Positions 21,424-33,335 of a stretch of DNA of 64,000 bases are shown here, piece by piece. Position numbers and translations under genes: made by a program. Source of the stretch: Paramecium sonneborni (lineage: Eukaryota; Ciliophora; Oligohymenophorea; Peniculida; Parameciidae). The notes beneath the pieces were generated by a model, which did not search any database, was not told the origin of the DNA, and was given only the letters and a program-made list of their open reading frames with translations. Within the stretch, counting starts at the first letter, position 1; each line of letters opens with the position of its first letter. The stretch is taken from contig CAJJDN010000014.1 of the NCBI GenBank assembly GCA_905182985.1, forward strand, positions 453,307 through 517,306, written 5' to 3'.

Positions 21424-22729
21424 TATTATTATTATGGAAGTTCTATACATCTACATTCTTACCCTTTTATCCACTATTTACCACATACATAACAAAATTC
21501 ATGTCCACATGGACAAGATATATGATTACACCCAAAAGTTTTCTCTATCCATCTATGGCAACTTGAACATTAACTATAATGTTATTCACTAGCAACATTT
21601 ATAAAACTTTCTTCTCCACATATTCCTTCATGATATAACTTCCTGCATTTAGTACAAAATATTTATTAACATAACATGCATACTTGAAGAGGACCTTCTA
21701 TTTCATACAAACCTTTACAATTTTAAGTAGGACATTAAAAAATATTTGGATTTTTTAATAAATATTAGTTAAAAGCAAATTTATCCAATCTATCCATTAA
21801 AAATTTTGTTGTTAAGTTTTCTAAGTCATCTCTCAAAATTTCTTATCGACAATCTAAATTAGGACATTTAATAGGAAGATCATCCTATGATTTTATCAAA
21901 TTTTCTAAACATTATTTGTGAAAAATATGTTAGCAAGATGTAAGTTCATACTTATTGAATTACACATACTCTAAACAAATACTACATTATGAACTTTATT
22001 CAATTTAACTTTACTAATTTCTTACTTAAAAAATCATAGATTTTTCATTCTCTTTTTTTCTGTATTCTTCATACTATTGTTTCTTTAATATTTATGATTG
22101 ATCAATTGAAAGATAATAAATATCTTTTATTTTTGGTATAGAAATATCAGCTTATTATTAATTATTTTAATTTATGGAATTATCTATCATTAAAGCATCA
22201 TTTTCATTTATCAATTAAGTATTTTTCTATTAAGCTTATTATTAAATAAAATTCTCTTTTTTTAGTTCCTCTATTTTTATTTTTTTTTTATTCTATTCTT
22301 TTGAAATTTATTACTATACTTATTCTTATTGTTTATTTTGATTTTCAGGTATTTTTTCATTTATTGTTTGCTCTCTCTTTCTTATAATAACTGATGAATA
22401 AAATGATTAAAAATCTGAACTATTTTCTAAAATAGCATCTGGAACTTCTTGATCAATTTATTGATTATCATTTATGTAACCGTTATATAACTATTATATT
22501 TCTTCAAATGATATGTTCTTATTATAATATGCGTTGTGAATGTAATTAATAAAATAAAATGTTTTTTTTAAAATCTTAGGATTATTATTAGAAGCTCCTG
22601 CTTGATATGATAAAAATGCTACATGAAGAAATTAACTTTTATTCTAATAATGTAATATATAAGTACATCAACGAAAGGTTGTTCTTATATTTATCTAATA
22701 TAATCGCTAAAATCAAAATTATTTTTCAT
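21216..22729 (-). CDS. RBR (RING-IBR-RING) E3 ubiquitin ligase with C-terminal poly-Q
   Basis: ATG 22729-22727, TGA 21218-21216, with a 23-nt intron near 22648-22670. The N-terminal ~220 residues are charged and Q-rich. Then comes a zinc-binding region: CPNLDCRQEI, FQCPTQNCKGLYEIEG, CMLCQQIFCTKC, ending QCSSCHRWIEKTFGCNHISC, then CGHEFCYVCGKQW. The last part is RING2, carrying the C (in NHISC) that forms the ubiquitin thioester in this family. The first RING is poorly resolved near 21940-22000. After CRCIELP there is a run of about 15 glutamines, then a short tail. RBR ligases act as RING/HECT hybrids. Confidence 0.82.
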
Positions 22730-22756
22730 ATAATAAATATATATATATAAATTTAC

Positions 22757-23917
22757 TCAACAAGCAATATTACTTGTTTACAATTTAAATAAAGATTTGC
22801 CAACTTATACTTCTAACTCTTGTTAAATTTACAAATCTTCTTTAATTTGGACTAAAGTTCCAAATTTAGAATTATTATCTATTAAAAAAAGAGAATTTTA
22901 TTATTAAATTTTCTCGATTTATAGAGTAGCATGAAATCTGCTTACACTTGCTTCACAAAGTTTCACCCAATTTTCTTTTGCTCTTCCTAAACTCATTTTC
23001 TCTCCAAGACTTATAACAATTACACCATCAGACTTTGAAGTGAATCGATCTCCCAAATTAATTTATTTAATTTAATTCTCCTTTTTTTTTGAATAAAATT
23101 CTAACATAACATATGGAAATTAAGGTTTTAAAAGATTGAGCATATGATAAGTCACACCATCACTTTAAAATATTACCTTGTATGACTCTTAACATATTTC
23201 ACATTTTAATTATTTCCATAAGTATGTTTCACTTTTTTCAGATGATCTTGATGGCAATGTAAATTCTTTTAGCCTAAGTCTTTATTGTAGGAATACCATC
23301 TCTTCATGCATTCTAAATGAATATACTTTAGAGAACCACTACATTTACAAGGATTCAATAAAGGATTCGAACTTTAATTATTTCCTAAACATATTCGACA
23401 TTATTCATTAGAATCTGTTCTACTATGATTCAAAATTTCAGATTCATTTTAAGAATTAAAATTTATACTAGAAATTCTAAATGTCATTTTTCCAAGTCTA
23501 AAAATATCATTCACATTTAATGGATATTTATTAACTGATCTTACTGTTAACCAATTCTTTTTTAGTTTAAATGGGAACTTAGTATTTGTTAAAGCTGTTG
23601 AATTTCCTTCTTATTACTATGTTCCAGCTACTACTGTATTTTTAGATGTTATAAACAATAATACTTCGCTAGAAATTTATAAAACTTTAATACCTTTTCT
23701 CCTTAGGTATTTCATTTACTAATTAAAGTGTCTCTTCATTACTTATTATATATGAATCTTAATTTTGGATTGTAAATTATTGTTTTTAATTATCAATACT
23801 TTCATAATCAAATAGATCACCTGTATTATTGTTCCAAGTGTGACAATATATTAATATCCTGAAATCAATTATATAAACTATAATTTACCTTTCATCTCGC
23901 ATTTAGCATTAACCCAT
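22757..23917 (-). CDS. RING-CH (RINGv) protein with FHA domain
   Basis: ATG 23917-23915 (MGQCQMRDERQI), TGA 22759-22757. The middle has a RING-CH finger: [36 protein letters not shown], and CEICQ. The C-terminus carries an FHA domain: [35 protein letters not shown], with the SxxH and N-x-x-x-G-T hallmarks. A short FHA-like end ([16 protein letters not shown]) also lies N-terminal to the RINGv. FHA reads phosphothreonine, so this may be a phosphorylation-guided E3 ligase. No transmembrane helices, unlike MARCH proteins. Intron positions within are only partly resolved. Confidence 0.78.
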
Positions 23918-23948
23918 TTCAATTGTATTATTATATTTTTAATATATA

Positions 23949-24779
23949 TCAAAAATCAGAATCTATTATTTCTCTTTTAATCTTTTCAACTACTTATTCT
24001 ACTAATTTAACTAATAAGTCTTCATTTCTTTCTCTTTCAGCTCTACTTCTTTTACAAGCATCATAAGCATTTTAATATATTTTTTTAAGAATTCTTATTA
24101 TTTCTTCCTCTCTTTATTCTCTTTATTTTTATTAATTATCAAATATTCTTTTCAATTCATCTAATTATTCATTAAATTATTATGCTATCTTATCTTCAAT
24201 TTCTTCTCTTATTCTAACTTCTTACTCTAACTCTTAATAAAATTATGGAATTTATTCTTTATGAATTAATCATAAAAACATTACCATTTTATATCTCTAG
24301 TAATTTATTTTAAGTTTCTGATTTATCATGAAATTCTCTCTATATTTCTATTGATAATGATTCCACTTATTAAGATAGATTATAAAAAACTCGTTTTTCT
24401 GTTTCTAATCTTTCTTTGCCGAAACTATTTAAGAGATTTTTGCAATTCTTTTCAACTGATAAAATTTCTTTTCTCATTTTCTCATCTATCTGATCTCTTG
24501 CTTCCTTTTCACTATCTAATATTTATTTTAATCTCTGTAACTAAACTTTTAATTAAAACTGATTTACTTTTTCAGCTAGATCCAAAAATTTTTAATTTTT
24601 TTATTATTAAACATCTTCTATTACCAATTCAATACTCTGCATATATCCAAGAATCATTTTGAATTTTTATTATTTCTCTCCCTCTACGTTATTTTAAATC
24701 TATGATAATTTTCCAAAAATTCTTTGAGCTCTTTCTTCTAATTATTCTATTGGATGATTTTTTAAATTTTACCAGTCAT
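23949..24779 (-). CDS. SF-assemblin / striated-fibre coiled-coil protein
   Basis: ATG 24779-24777, TGA 23951-23949. A 26-nt intron right after MT joins to EQLEERAQRIFGKLS. A second intron, 24257-24284 (28 nt), ends AAG; a 58-nt version ending TAG is also in frame. The protein is a continuous helix with regular heptads, e.g. EKRVFYNLSQQVESLSIEIQ, then EEIEDKIAQQFNEQLDELKR, ending KREIIDSDF. Length (about 255 aa) and pattern fit SF-assemblins, which build striated rootlets at basal bodies. A generic coiled-coil protein is the alternative. Confidence 0.72.
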
Positions 24780-25340
24780 TTTTCAAATTTGAATTTTAAT
24801 AATAAAATTATATATAATATAATAATATATACAATTATTGTTCTATAAGAGAAAAAATGTCAATTATATACTATTATATCTAATATAAATATAAAAAACT
24901 TTGATTCTAATAATAATAATTCTAGAGATGTAATTTCCAAAAGTAAATATTAATAAATTTATATAAAAACTTGAAATTCAAAAAAAGGGGTTTAAATGAT
25001 AATAAAAATTTATGAGCTGAAATAAAATATTCATTAATAAGTTTTAGAGTTTGTATATAATTAATGATAAGATTAAAATTTCAAATTATCTTGTTAACAT
25101 CATATTATTCAGTTAATAATTTTATTCAATTAAAATCCACTATTAGTCATTTTCTTTTTAAAACATCTCTCTAGATAAAAAAAGTTTAATGAAAATTAAA
25201 TTTTGCACAGTCTTGACTAACACTTTTACAAATGAATGTACTTATAAATGATGATGATTGAAAGAATAAAGATTAAAGTCTCTTTGATTTGATGAGAATA
25301 AATTTATATTTATTGACATAATAATTTATTTAACTTATAA
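24780..25340. other. Divergent intergenic region
   Basis: About 560 bp, very AT-rich, between divergent genes. No coding frame or RNA gene recognised; promoters for both flanking genes are expected here. Confidence 0.5.
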
Positions 25341-27070
25341 ATGAATCCTAACTTATAAATGAATTCTAATGATGAACAGTAGAGAATATACTAAATGTTC
25401 TAATAGGTGGCAGGACATGATCCATACAGTAGAATGATTTAAGTGCCTAATGCTCCTTATTATCCTTGCTGGGGACCTCCATTTCCTTAACCAATGATGG
25501 CACCACCACCAAATCAAAAATATCCATTTCCTGAATAATTTGTACATGATTAGGCACTTTAAATGAATTAAATTCCCCCTAATTAAAGTGGATTAAATCT
25601 AAATGGTATTCCATAAGGTTTACAAAACATGCCTCCAATGTCTATGGGTTTACCGCCAGGTTTTGGAATGCCTCCATTAGGCCCTGGTTAAATTCCATAA
25701 GGACCTATGACATCTGGGCCTATGGGACCTCCACCAATGGGTAATATGGGACCTATGGGTGGAATGGGTGCAATAGGACCAGGTGGTATGTAAATACCTG
25801 GAATGGGACCAATTCCATAAGGACCTCTTGGTTAAATGCCACCTTTTGATTTTTAATTCAAATAATAACCTCCTATACAACCATCTATGAATCAAAATTA
25901 AGTATTGCCTCCATAATAACAACAATTTTAATAGTAGCAATAAATTTCACAATAATAACAACAATAACAACAATAATAACAATAATAATAACAATTATAA
26001 TAGCAATTATAATAGCAATTATAATAACAATAAGCTTCTTAATAACCTTTATAGTAATCTTCAGGATAATCTACTTAGAATACCATTAATGCAGCTCAAT
26101 AAAATTTAGAATAAGGTAACTTATTTTATAAATATATAGGATTTTCTCAAGTAGTTAATGAATTTTAACTTAAAATTTTAAACATGTTTGTTATGCAAAA
26201 TTAAATGTTACTTGATTTCAAAAATAAAAATGCCAATTTGGAAAATACTATTACACAAATTTTAGATGAAATAACAAATCTATAAAAGATTGTTGAACAA
26301 AAATTTGATAATGGTCAAGCTGATGACTTTATGAGTAGATGTATCTAAATTATTTATTTATAGTATCAATACCAAATTAAGAAACCACATAAAATAATCT
26401 TTTATTAAAGTCTTTATAATACAATTAGACTGATTTTCAATATTAATTAGTATTAACTAATGATTTAGAATAACCATTATTCAAAGATAAAAATTTTAAC
26501 TTAGATATTGCTCTCAAAGATATGAAAGGAATGGATATTAAAAATCTAAATAAAATAGAATTGGAAGTTTAATTATATTCATCAGATGACAAACCAGTGC
26601 TTTTGATTTCTAATTCTTAAAATTAAGCAATTTTAAGATAGCCTGAAGATAATATATGGTTGGAAGAAGGAATATCAAATATTGAAAAATTATAAATAAA
26701 CGAAGTAACTTCACATTATCAAAATGGTTGGATTTATTTACTTGTTTATCCAATAAAAAATGAAATTAAAATCGCATAAGATGAAATTAATCCAGCTCAA
26801 ATAAAACCCTTAATTTATAAAGTTAGTGTAAAATCTAAGAAAACTTAGAAAAAGTATCTTTTTTTAATATTAAATTAGGTCATCACGTTCAAGATCAAGA
26901 TCACATGAAAGATTACGTAGACTTGAAAAGTTAGACAATAAGTCAAGTTCAGAATCTGAAAATCACATTTAATTAGAAATTAAGAATCTTTACGGCAACT
27001 TTGAGATGTAATAAGAATAAGATAAAGGAAATGATGAAGAAAAAGAATAATAAGAATAATAATAATAATC

Positions 27071-27164
<94 letters not shown>

Positions 27165-27326
27165 GAATAATCATAATAATTATAATAAGAATAATAATTG
27201 TTATAAGAATAATAATTATAATAAGAATAATAATAATAATAAGAATAATAATAAAAAGAAGAAGAAGAAGAAAATCAAGATTAAGAAAAAGATTAGATAA
27301 ATTAAAATAATGAATCTGAAATTTGA
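25341..27326 (+). CDS. Large Q/P/M-rich prion-like protein with RS segment and TAA-encoded poly-Q
   Basis: ATG 25341 (an in-frame ATG at 25359 is also possible), TGA 27324-27326, introns 26341-26363 and 26854-26878. Segments: a P/G/M-rich half with GPMGPPPMGNMGPMGG-like repeats; a Q-rich tract (25910-26060); a helical part; then a beta-type region (LSSDDKP-like, QNGWIYLLVYPI) of about 170 residues. Next is a short arginine/serine segment (SSRSRSRSHERLRR) and an acidic tail with ~30 consecutive Gln encoded almost only by TAA (about 27070-27165). The mix of RS and prion-like domains suggests an RNA-binding or condensate protein, but no RRM was seen. Family not recognised. Confidence 0.72.
27070..27165 (+). 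repeat. TAA trinucleotide microsatellite (in-frame poly-Gln)
   Basis: About 30 uninterrupted TAA units, flanked by looser TAA/GAA/CAT copies up to 27260. In the ciliate code it is a glutamine run inside the preceding gene; in the standard code it would be stops, or N/I runs in other frames. Prone to length change. Confidence 0.9.
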
Positions 27327-27365
27327 AATTTGTGATGTATTTTATGATACTTATTTATAAATTAA

Positions 27366-28050
27366 TCATTTTAGTCTCCATGTTTCTTTAATCAAAATTA
27401 TAAAATTATCATCCAATTCAATATCGGCACTAACAGCAGCATAGTATTCTTTCCATTCCTAATCCTTTTTATTAATTTTATACATCTAATGTTATACGAC
27501 CTGATTTATTTCCCTCCTTAAAATACTATAATAACTCAATATAAGCTTAATCTTCAGTCAATTCACCTCTTGTAACTTTAGGATGATTTTTAGCATTAAA
27601 AATTCCTTTAAAATCATCAGCCACAATATAACCCAAATTATCTTTATCAAATTTCTTAAATGCCTAAACTATTACTTCCAAGCGATTTTCATTTGGTGTT
27701 CCCTAAATACTTATAAATTTATATTTTACTCTTATTAAATAAAAAAATTCAGCTACATCTATTGATCCATCTCTATTTCTATCGAGATAATTTAATAAGA
27801 ACTAAATGTAATATAAACTCTTACATCTGTTTAGAATTTTGTTAATACTACACCATTTTATTTAAGACCAATAAGGAATTCATCTTTGTCTATTCTATTA
27901 TTTTTATCAAAAGACTCAAACCCTCTGAAAGTTTTCCCTAAAGTTCTTATGGTTGTTTATTATTTTCCTAATAAAGATTTTTTAATCTTTTTAATAACTT
28001 ATTATAGTATTCTACTTACTTATATCTAGTTATTCTTGAGGAGTTATCAT
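27366..28050 (-). CDS. Calcyphosin-like EF-hand protein
   Basis: ATG 28050-28048 (MITPQEQLDI), TGA 27368-27366. Four EF-hand regions resemble calcyphosin: FESFDKNNRIDKDEF; a D-R-N-R-D-G-S-I-D loop; KKFDKDNLGYIVADDF; and a last degenerate loop before EWKEYYAAVSADIELDDNF...KETWRL, the calcyphosin C-terminal signature. Introns include 27998-28019 (22 nt, ending AAG), which keeps an IKKIKKSLLG helix like the LRxxC...RG helix of CAPS; a 52-nt version ending TAG would delete it. Likely a calcium sensor; in ciliates such proteins are often axonemal or cortical. Confidence 0.82.
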
Positions 28051-28258
28051 TTTATAATTTATTTTATTTATTTATAAATATTAATTATTTTGTTCTCCTC
28101 TATAATTTCAGATACTAATTAAAACTATTTAAATTGTACATTAAGGAATTACCATTAATTAAAAGATGCAAGAATTTTTTTATTCGTATTTTAAAAAAAA
28201 GGTCAATTATTATGAAAAGATTCTGATAACATAAATAAATAATATCTATAATTAAATT

Positions 28259-29619
28259 ATGCTTCTTTAATTCTAATGCCTTAGAAAGCATTTTATTTTC
28301 GATAAAGTGTACATCCTTTAATGTTTTGAAAAAGAGGTTTTCATAGGAGAAGTATATCTATTTTTTTGAATATTATAAGAACAAAGCAAAACCCAAATAT
28401 TATTTTGAAGTGTCACTTAAGAGTTATATTGTATTTCATACTGAAACAGATTATTATGGATTTTCTATTCCTTATAGAGGAAAACTAAAGCTATTTCATG
28501 CTAATTCTCAAAAAGTTAGAGAACTTAAAATGATTTTAGCTGGAAAGGTTCTTTTTGGAGACTTGAATTAATTTTATTTATAAAAACATCAACTTGGACA
28601 AGGAGCATTTTCAAATGTAATTAAAATAATAAATTATAGGTATTATTGTTGTAAAATCTAGAAACAAAAGAAATGATGGCAGCTAAGTATTTAAATAAAC
28701 ATTAAAAGAATAAAAGTAATACTGAAAGAATGAAGGTATTAATATAAATATATAATTTTAAAGGAAATAATAACAGAAAATAATATAGTTTAATCTTTAA
28801 ATCATCCTAATATAACCAAAATAAAAGAAGTGTATGATAAAAATTAGGAAATAGTTATTCTATATGAATTAATTGATGGTGATAATCTTGAAAAATATTT
28901 ACATGATCATAGTGCATCAGTTAGTCATTATGATGTTTAATCTATTATGCGTGTAGATCTTTAAAATAAATTTACTAGTAATTGATACTGACATTATTCT
29001 ACATTCATGAGTAATAGTTTATTCATAGAGATATTAAACCATCTAATATAATGATTCAATCAAATCATAATATTAAATTAATTGATTTTGGTTTGGCTGC
29101 TAAAATTGGAACTACTAATAACGATATCTGTGGAACTGTTGGCTATATTGCTCCAGAAGTATTATGTATTACTACTTCATAATCAGTTTATTCTTTTAAG
29201 TGTGATATGTTTGCTGTAGGAGCTATTTTTTATAAATTGTAAATATATTTTGATAATTTAGAATAACTTCACATAATTTATTAAAAAATTAAGAGGATTA
29301 TTATAATTTTTAATTAAAATTAGATCTTTTAAAAAAACTCAATACTCCTGATTCAGGAATTGATTTATTACAAAAGCTATTGGATTTTAATTATAAAACA
29401 AGATTAAGTGCTAAAGAAGCTTTATCTCACTAATATTTTACTGAATCTTTAAGGGTTTCAGCAAAAAAATCTTTATAATTATCTTAAAGGAATATTATAT
29501 TGGCTAATACTTCATAAGTTTCTCAAATAGGTACATCTGAAACCTAAATCCAAAATGTTAATATTTTCAATCAAAATCTTAATAAGCGATTCAGATTTTC
29601 TATATAATTAAATAATTGA
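28259..29619 (+). CDS. Ser/Thr protein kinase with N-terminal PH-like region
   Basis: ATG 28259, TGA 29617-29619. Residues about 15-90 ([20 protein letters not shown]...) have the look of a PH domain. The kinase domain has [11 protein letters not shown] (G-loop), [10 protein letters not shown] (VAIK-type Lys), [21 protein letters not shown] (catalytic loop), LIDFGLAAK (DFG) and GYIAPEV (APE), so it should be active. Introns: about 40 nt near 28310-28350, one after FSN (about 28616-28638), 28736-28763 (28 nt; only an AAG end keeps frame), 26 nt near 28951-28976 and 23 nt near 29239-29261. The tail is Q/S-rich. Confidence 0.83.
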
Positions 29620-29747
29620 TTTTACTATTCCATTTATTTTTGATTTATTTATTATCTAAATTATATTATATTCTATAATTTTTAGTAAAAAAAAAGAAAT
29701 ATTTAAGTTTACATAAAATAAAATAAAAAAAATAAAATTAATTCAAT

Positions 29748-32700
29748 TCAAAATTCAGTAGATTAAGTATATAATTAATCTAGAATGTTAGAAAAACCAG
29801 CAGATCTTTATGAATTTGTATGAGACCTATTAGATTTTTAAGATTTATTCTTTGATCCTAAAACTCTACGTTTAGTCTCTCCTCGATTTAATAGTTCTTC
29901 AAATTCTTATAAAATTTATTTATTTTCTAAATTTAACCCACATTTCATTAACTAATTTTATATTTAAATATACTTTTTAGATAATAACTTAGAAATATTC
30001 TTTAATTTATGAATTTTCTAGTCTTTCTTGATAATATGGATAACAATCATAAAATTTTCTGGCTAAAGATTCCTTCATTTGAAGTTTAGATAATGTAAAA
30101 ACTATATTTTAAACTTCGAAATCATTTATATTTTCTTTTAATCTTCTCAACAATTTTTCAACTAATTATTCAGTTTGTTTATCTAAATACTTTAAAGTAT
30201 TCATAAGAAAAATTTTATATTTTTCATGACTTTCTTCATTTGACATACTAAATATGATATCAGGTAAACTATTTTGGATTCTTCTTGAATCTTTCTTTTA
30301 TAATTGATAAAAAAATCTTTTTGCTGATTACTAAATATTTTCATCAGGATCAGTTAATAAAATAGCAATATCAGTAATTTCTCTTTTAATTTTAATCATA
30401 TCATTTAATATTAAATGTGATAGCATATTTAATGAAGTTTTTTTTACAATAAAATCTTAATTATTCAACCCATCAAATAGTTATCTACAATAAGTTGTTA
30501 CTATATTAGGCCATCTATGTAAAAGATCTCCAATAGCAACAATTAAATTATTCTTAAAAATTCCATCTGAATTAGTATTCTAAATTAATTTAAATACTTT
30601 TAAAATATGTTCTTCACAAAATTATTCAGATAAACACATAAATTTACACAAACATAGACCTGCAGATTTATGTAACATTGTTAATTATACATTTTCTTCT
30701 TCTAATTCAGATAAAATTTCTAAAACTATAGGAACATAATTTTAATAAAATCCTTTTTAGATTACATCTATTAATATTTATATAAAATACTATATTTGCA
30801 TAAAGTCTGCAGATATACGCTATTATGTTCGTATTCTTCTTCACAACCTCCTTAGATTTTATCTAATTCATTTTCTTTTGCTTCTTCTACATTTCTTAAA
30901 TGTGTTAATTGATTTTCTATTTCATCAATATGAAGAATAATTGCCAAAGCAGATTAACCCACAATAAATAATAATTGACTTAGTTATACACTTTAATTAT
31001 TAAACACTAAAGTTGATTCTTCTTCTAGAAAGTCTTAAGTACTAAAATATAATAGTATTAATATGATTTACCTTCTTTTAGGAGTCATTCCAATTTAAAA
31101 TATTTTAAAACTAAACTTTTTAATTATGTAATCATATATGCTTTCTGGAACTGTCAAATATTAAATCAAATTTAAAATCTCCTAACATGCTACAAACCAT
31201 GAGTTATTTGGTGTTCCAAAATAAAAATATAAAATCAATGCAAATTATTAAAAATATTTTTTTACAAGTTCTTTATCTTCTAAATAATAAATTAATTTAG
31301 CAAGTTCAATAACAACAATCCAATTAATATCTCTTTTCTAACCTTCAATTATTTTACTAAGTTAATCTAATTTCAACTTTGTTAAAAGATTAGATTATTA
31401 TCCAAAAGTAACTCGAACAAGTTTAGAATATTAATTTAATTATTCGTTTTAATTTGAAGAATAATTTCTTATAAAATTATTCCATATTATTTCAATCATA
31501 GGTTCTGTTATCATTTTTTATTTGATCATGTATCTAATAAGTTCTTCAAGATATATTTATTCTTTTGGAGATGATATTTTTAATAAATGAATTAGATTGT
31601 TTATTGGAACTTATTCATTTTCATTTTCGATAAAAAGCATATAAAATTTTTTAGCTAATTTATTTACTATTTATGGATTAATAGAATGAATTAACATCTT
31701 CATAATACCAACGTCTGTATTTTCAATTTTCTATTTAAATAAAAAGCTAATAAGAGATATTGCTTTATAAACATCAGTAATGCATTTACTATTTAATAAT
31801 AATTCAATATTAGGTAATAACTTTTATAAGAGTTCCATAAATTCTTAATATTGTATGAATACTGATTATAATTTTTTTTTTTCTCTCAAATTAGAAACAA
31901 CAAGATTTTCTTCATCTTCTAATTCTTTAAATTCAGTTTCCTATTTTGCATTTGCTTTATCTTCTAATATCTAATCAATAGCTACTAAAGTTTTATGAAT
32001 TTCATTTCCTAAATTTTAGTTCTACTCTTGAATATCAGCAATTTTCATAAAGTTTTACATTTATAACCCATCAACGAATAGGTTTTTCATAAATCTATTT
32101 TAATTCTATATATTTTGAGATTGTACTTTGTAATTTATTTAACAAATGCCAAAGCAGCCTTTCTCACCATTGAAGATACATCTTATGCTCTTGCAATAAC
32201 TAATGGAAAAATCATAAGTTAAACATTTGGAGGAATTAAATTTTATGAGCAAACTACTCTAAGCATTTTTAATGTATGAACTCTAGCATATGCATTTTTA
32301 TCAATTATTCTAGATGTCAATTTTTAAATTAAAAAAAGTCTTTGATTTAATTAATTATCTTTCATTTCAACATCTTATTCTACTTTTGATGGATTTAAAT
32401 GCTCTGTTAATATATTTGTAATTATAGTACTTATAGCATTTCTAAGACAATAATTCTAATTATTAATTTATTAATTATTACTTCACTATCATAAAATTAT
32501 AAAAAAACAGGTAAGTTTTGATTAAATAAATTTGGCATTTGAGCACTTATTCTTTCAAATACTTTAGATACTTATTTTAATGAATTACTCTCATTTTATA
32601 ATATTTCTAAACTATTTTATGCTAAAATAGTAATAAATTAAGTAACAAATGCAATATTTCCACAAGAAATCAACAAATCTGAAAATTATTATTCACAATC

Positions 32701-33275
32701 TTCTGAATTAAATACTATCTGAATCAATCTATTTTTTATATAATTGTGAAGATTTTCTTTTCTAATGATTTTTTTAACTTAATTTTATAAATATTGCTTA
32801 ACATCATTTTCTTTAATTTTTGTTTTATAAAATTATAATATTGTTTCTATTCCCATTTAACCATGTTTATCATATTAACAGAATGATAATAAAATTTCTT
32901 TTTATAAAGAATAGAAATGATCTTTTCTATTTTTATTTTAATCATCTAAAGTAGCTTATAAAAATTTCATTTGTAAAATTTCAAATTCTAAAACATCTTA
33001 CCGCTTAAGAACTTCTTTTACTAAAAATTCTAATATTTCATCTTTTTATATCTAATGTAATAAGAATGTTAATTACTTATTAAACACCATAAAAAAGAAT
33101 GGTAAAATTTTCACTATCAAATTGGTTATTACGATTAAATTCTTCAATGGCTGATCTCATTTATCTTAATATTAATCTGTTATCCTTACCCTTGAGTGAA
33201 TTATAAAGGGAATTATCAAACTATAATATTAGTTCATAATACTTAAATACTGGGATACTCACTTAGCTCGTTCAT
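29748..33275 (-). CDS. CAP-D2: Condensin complex subunit 1 (CAP-D2)
   Basis: HEAT-repeat subunit of condensin, which compacts and separates chromosomes. ATG 33275-33273 (MNELSEYPSI), TGA 29750-29748, about 1,130 aa with few introns (e.g. 22 nt after PSIQ; 25 nt near 33054-33078). Family landmarks: NYCLRNAISTIITNIL, then LTSRIIDKNAYARVHTLKML, VSSMVRKAALAFVK, and the Cnd1 C-terminal block HLILNDMIKIKREITDIAIL, LTDPDENIWQSAKRFF, LPDIIFSMS, DKQTEQLVEKLLRR. The tail is basic (NRGETKRRVLGSKNKS) and may be a Cdk target or DNA-binding tail. Slightly shorter than animal CAP-D2. Confidence 0.88.
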
Positions 33276-33335
33276 AAAACTTTTTAAATTCAAATAATTT
33301 ATGCGGCAATTTATTATAAATATATATATAATATA

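Noticed and set aside
26980..27174. Minus-strand ORF of almost pure isoleucine and plus-strand ORF of asparagine
   Set aside because: Both are shadow frames of the TAA microsatellite that encodes glutamine in the real gene.
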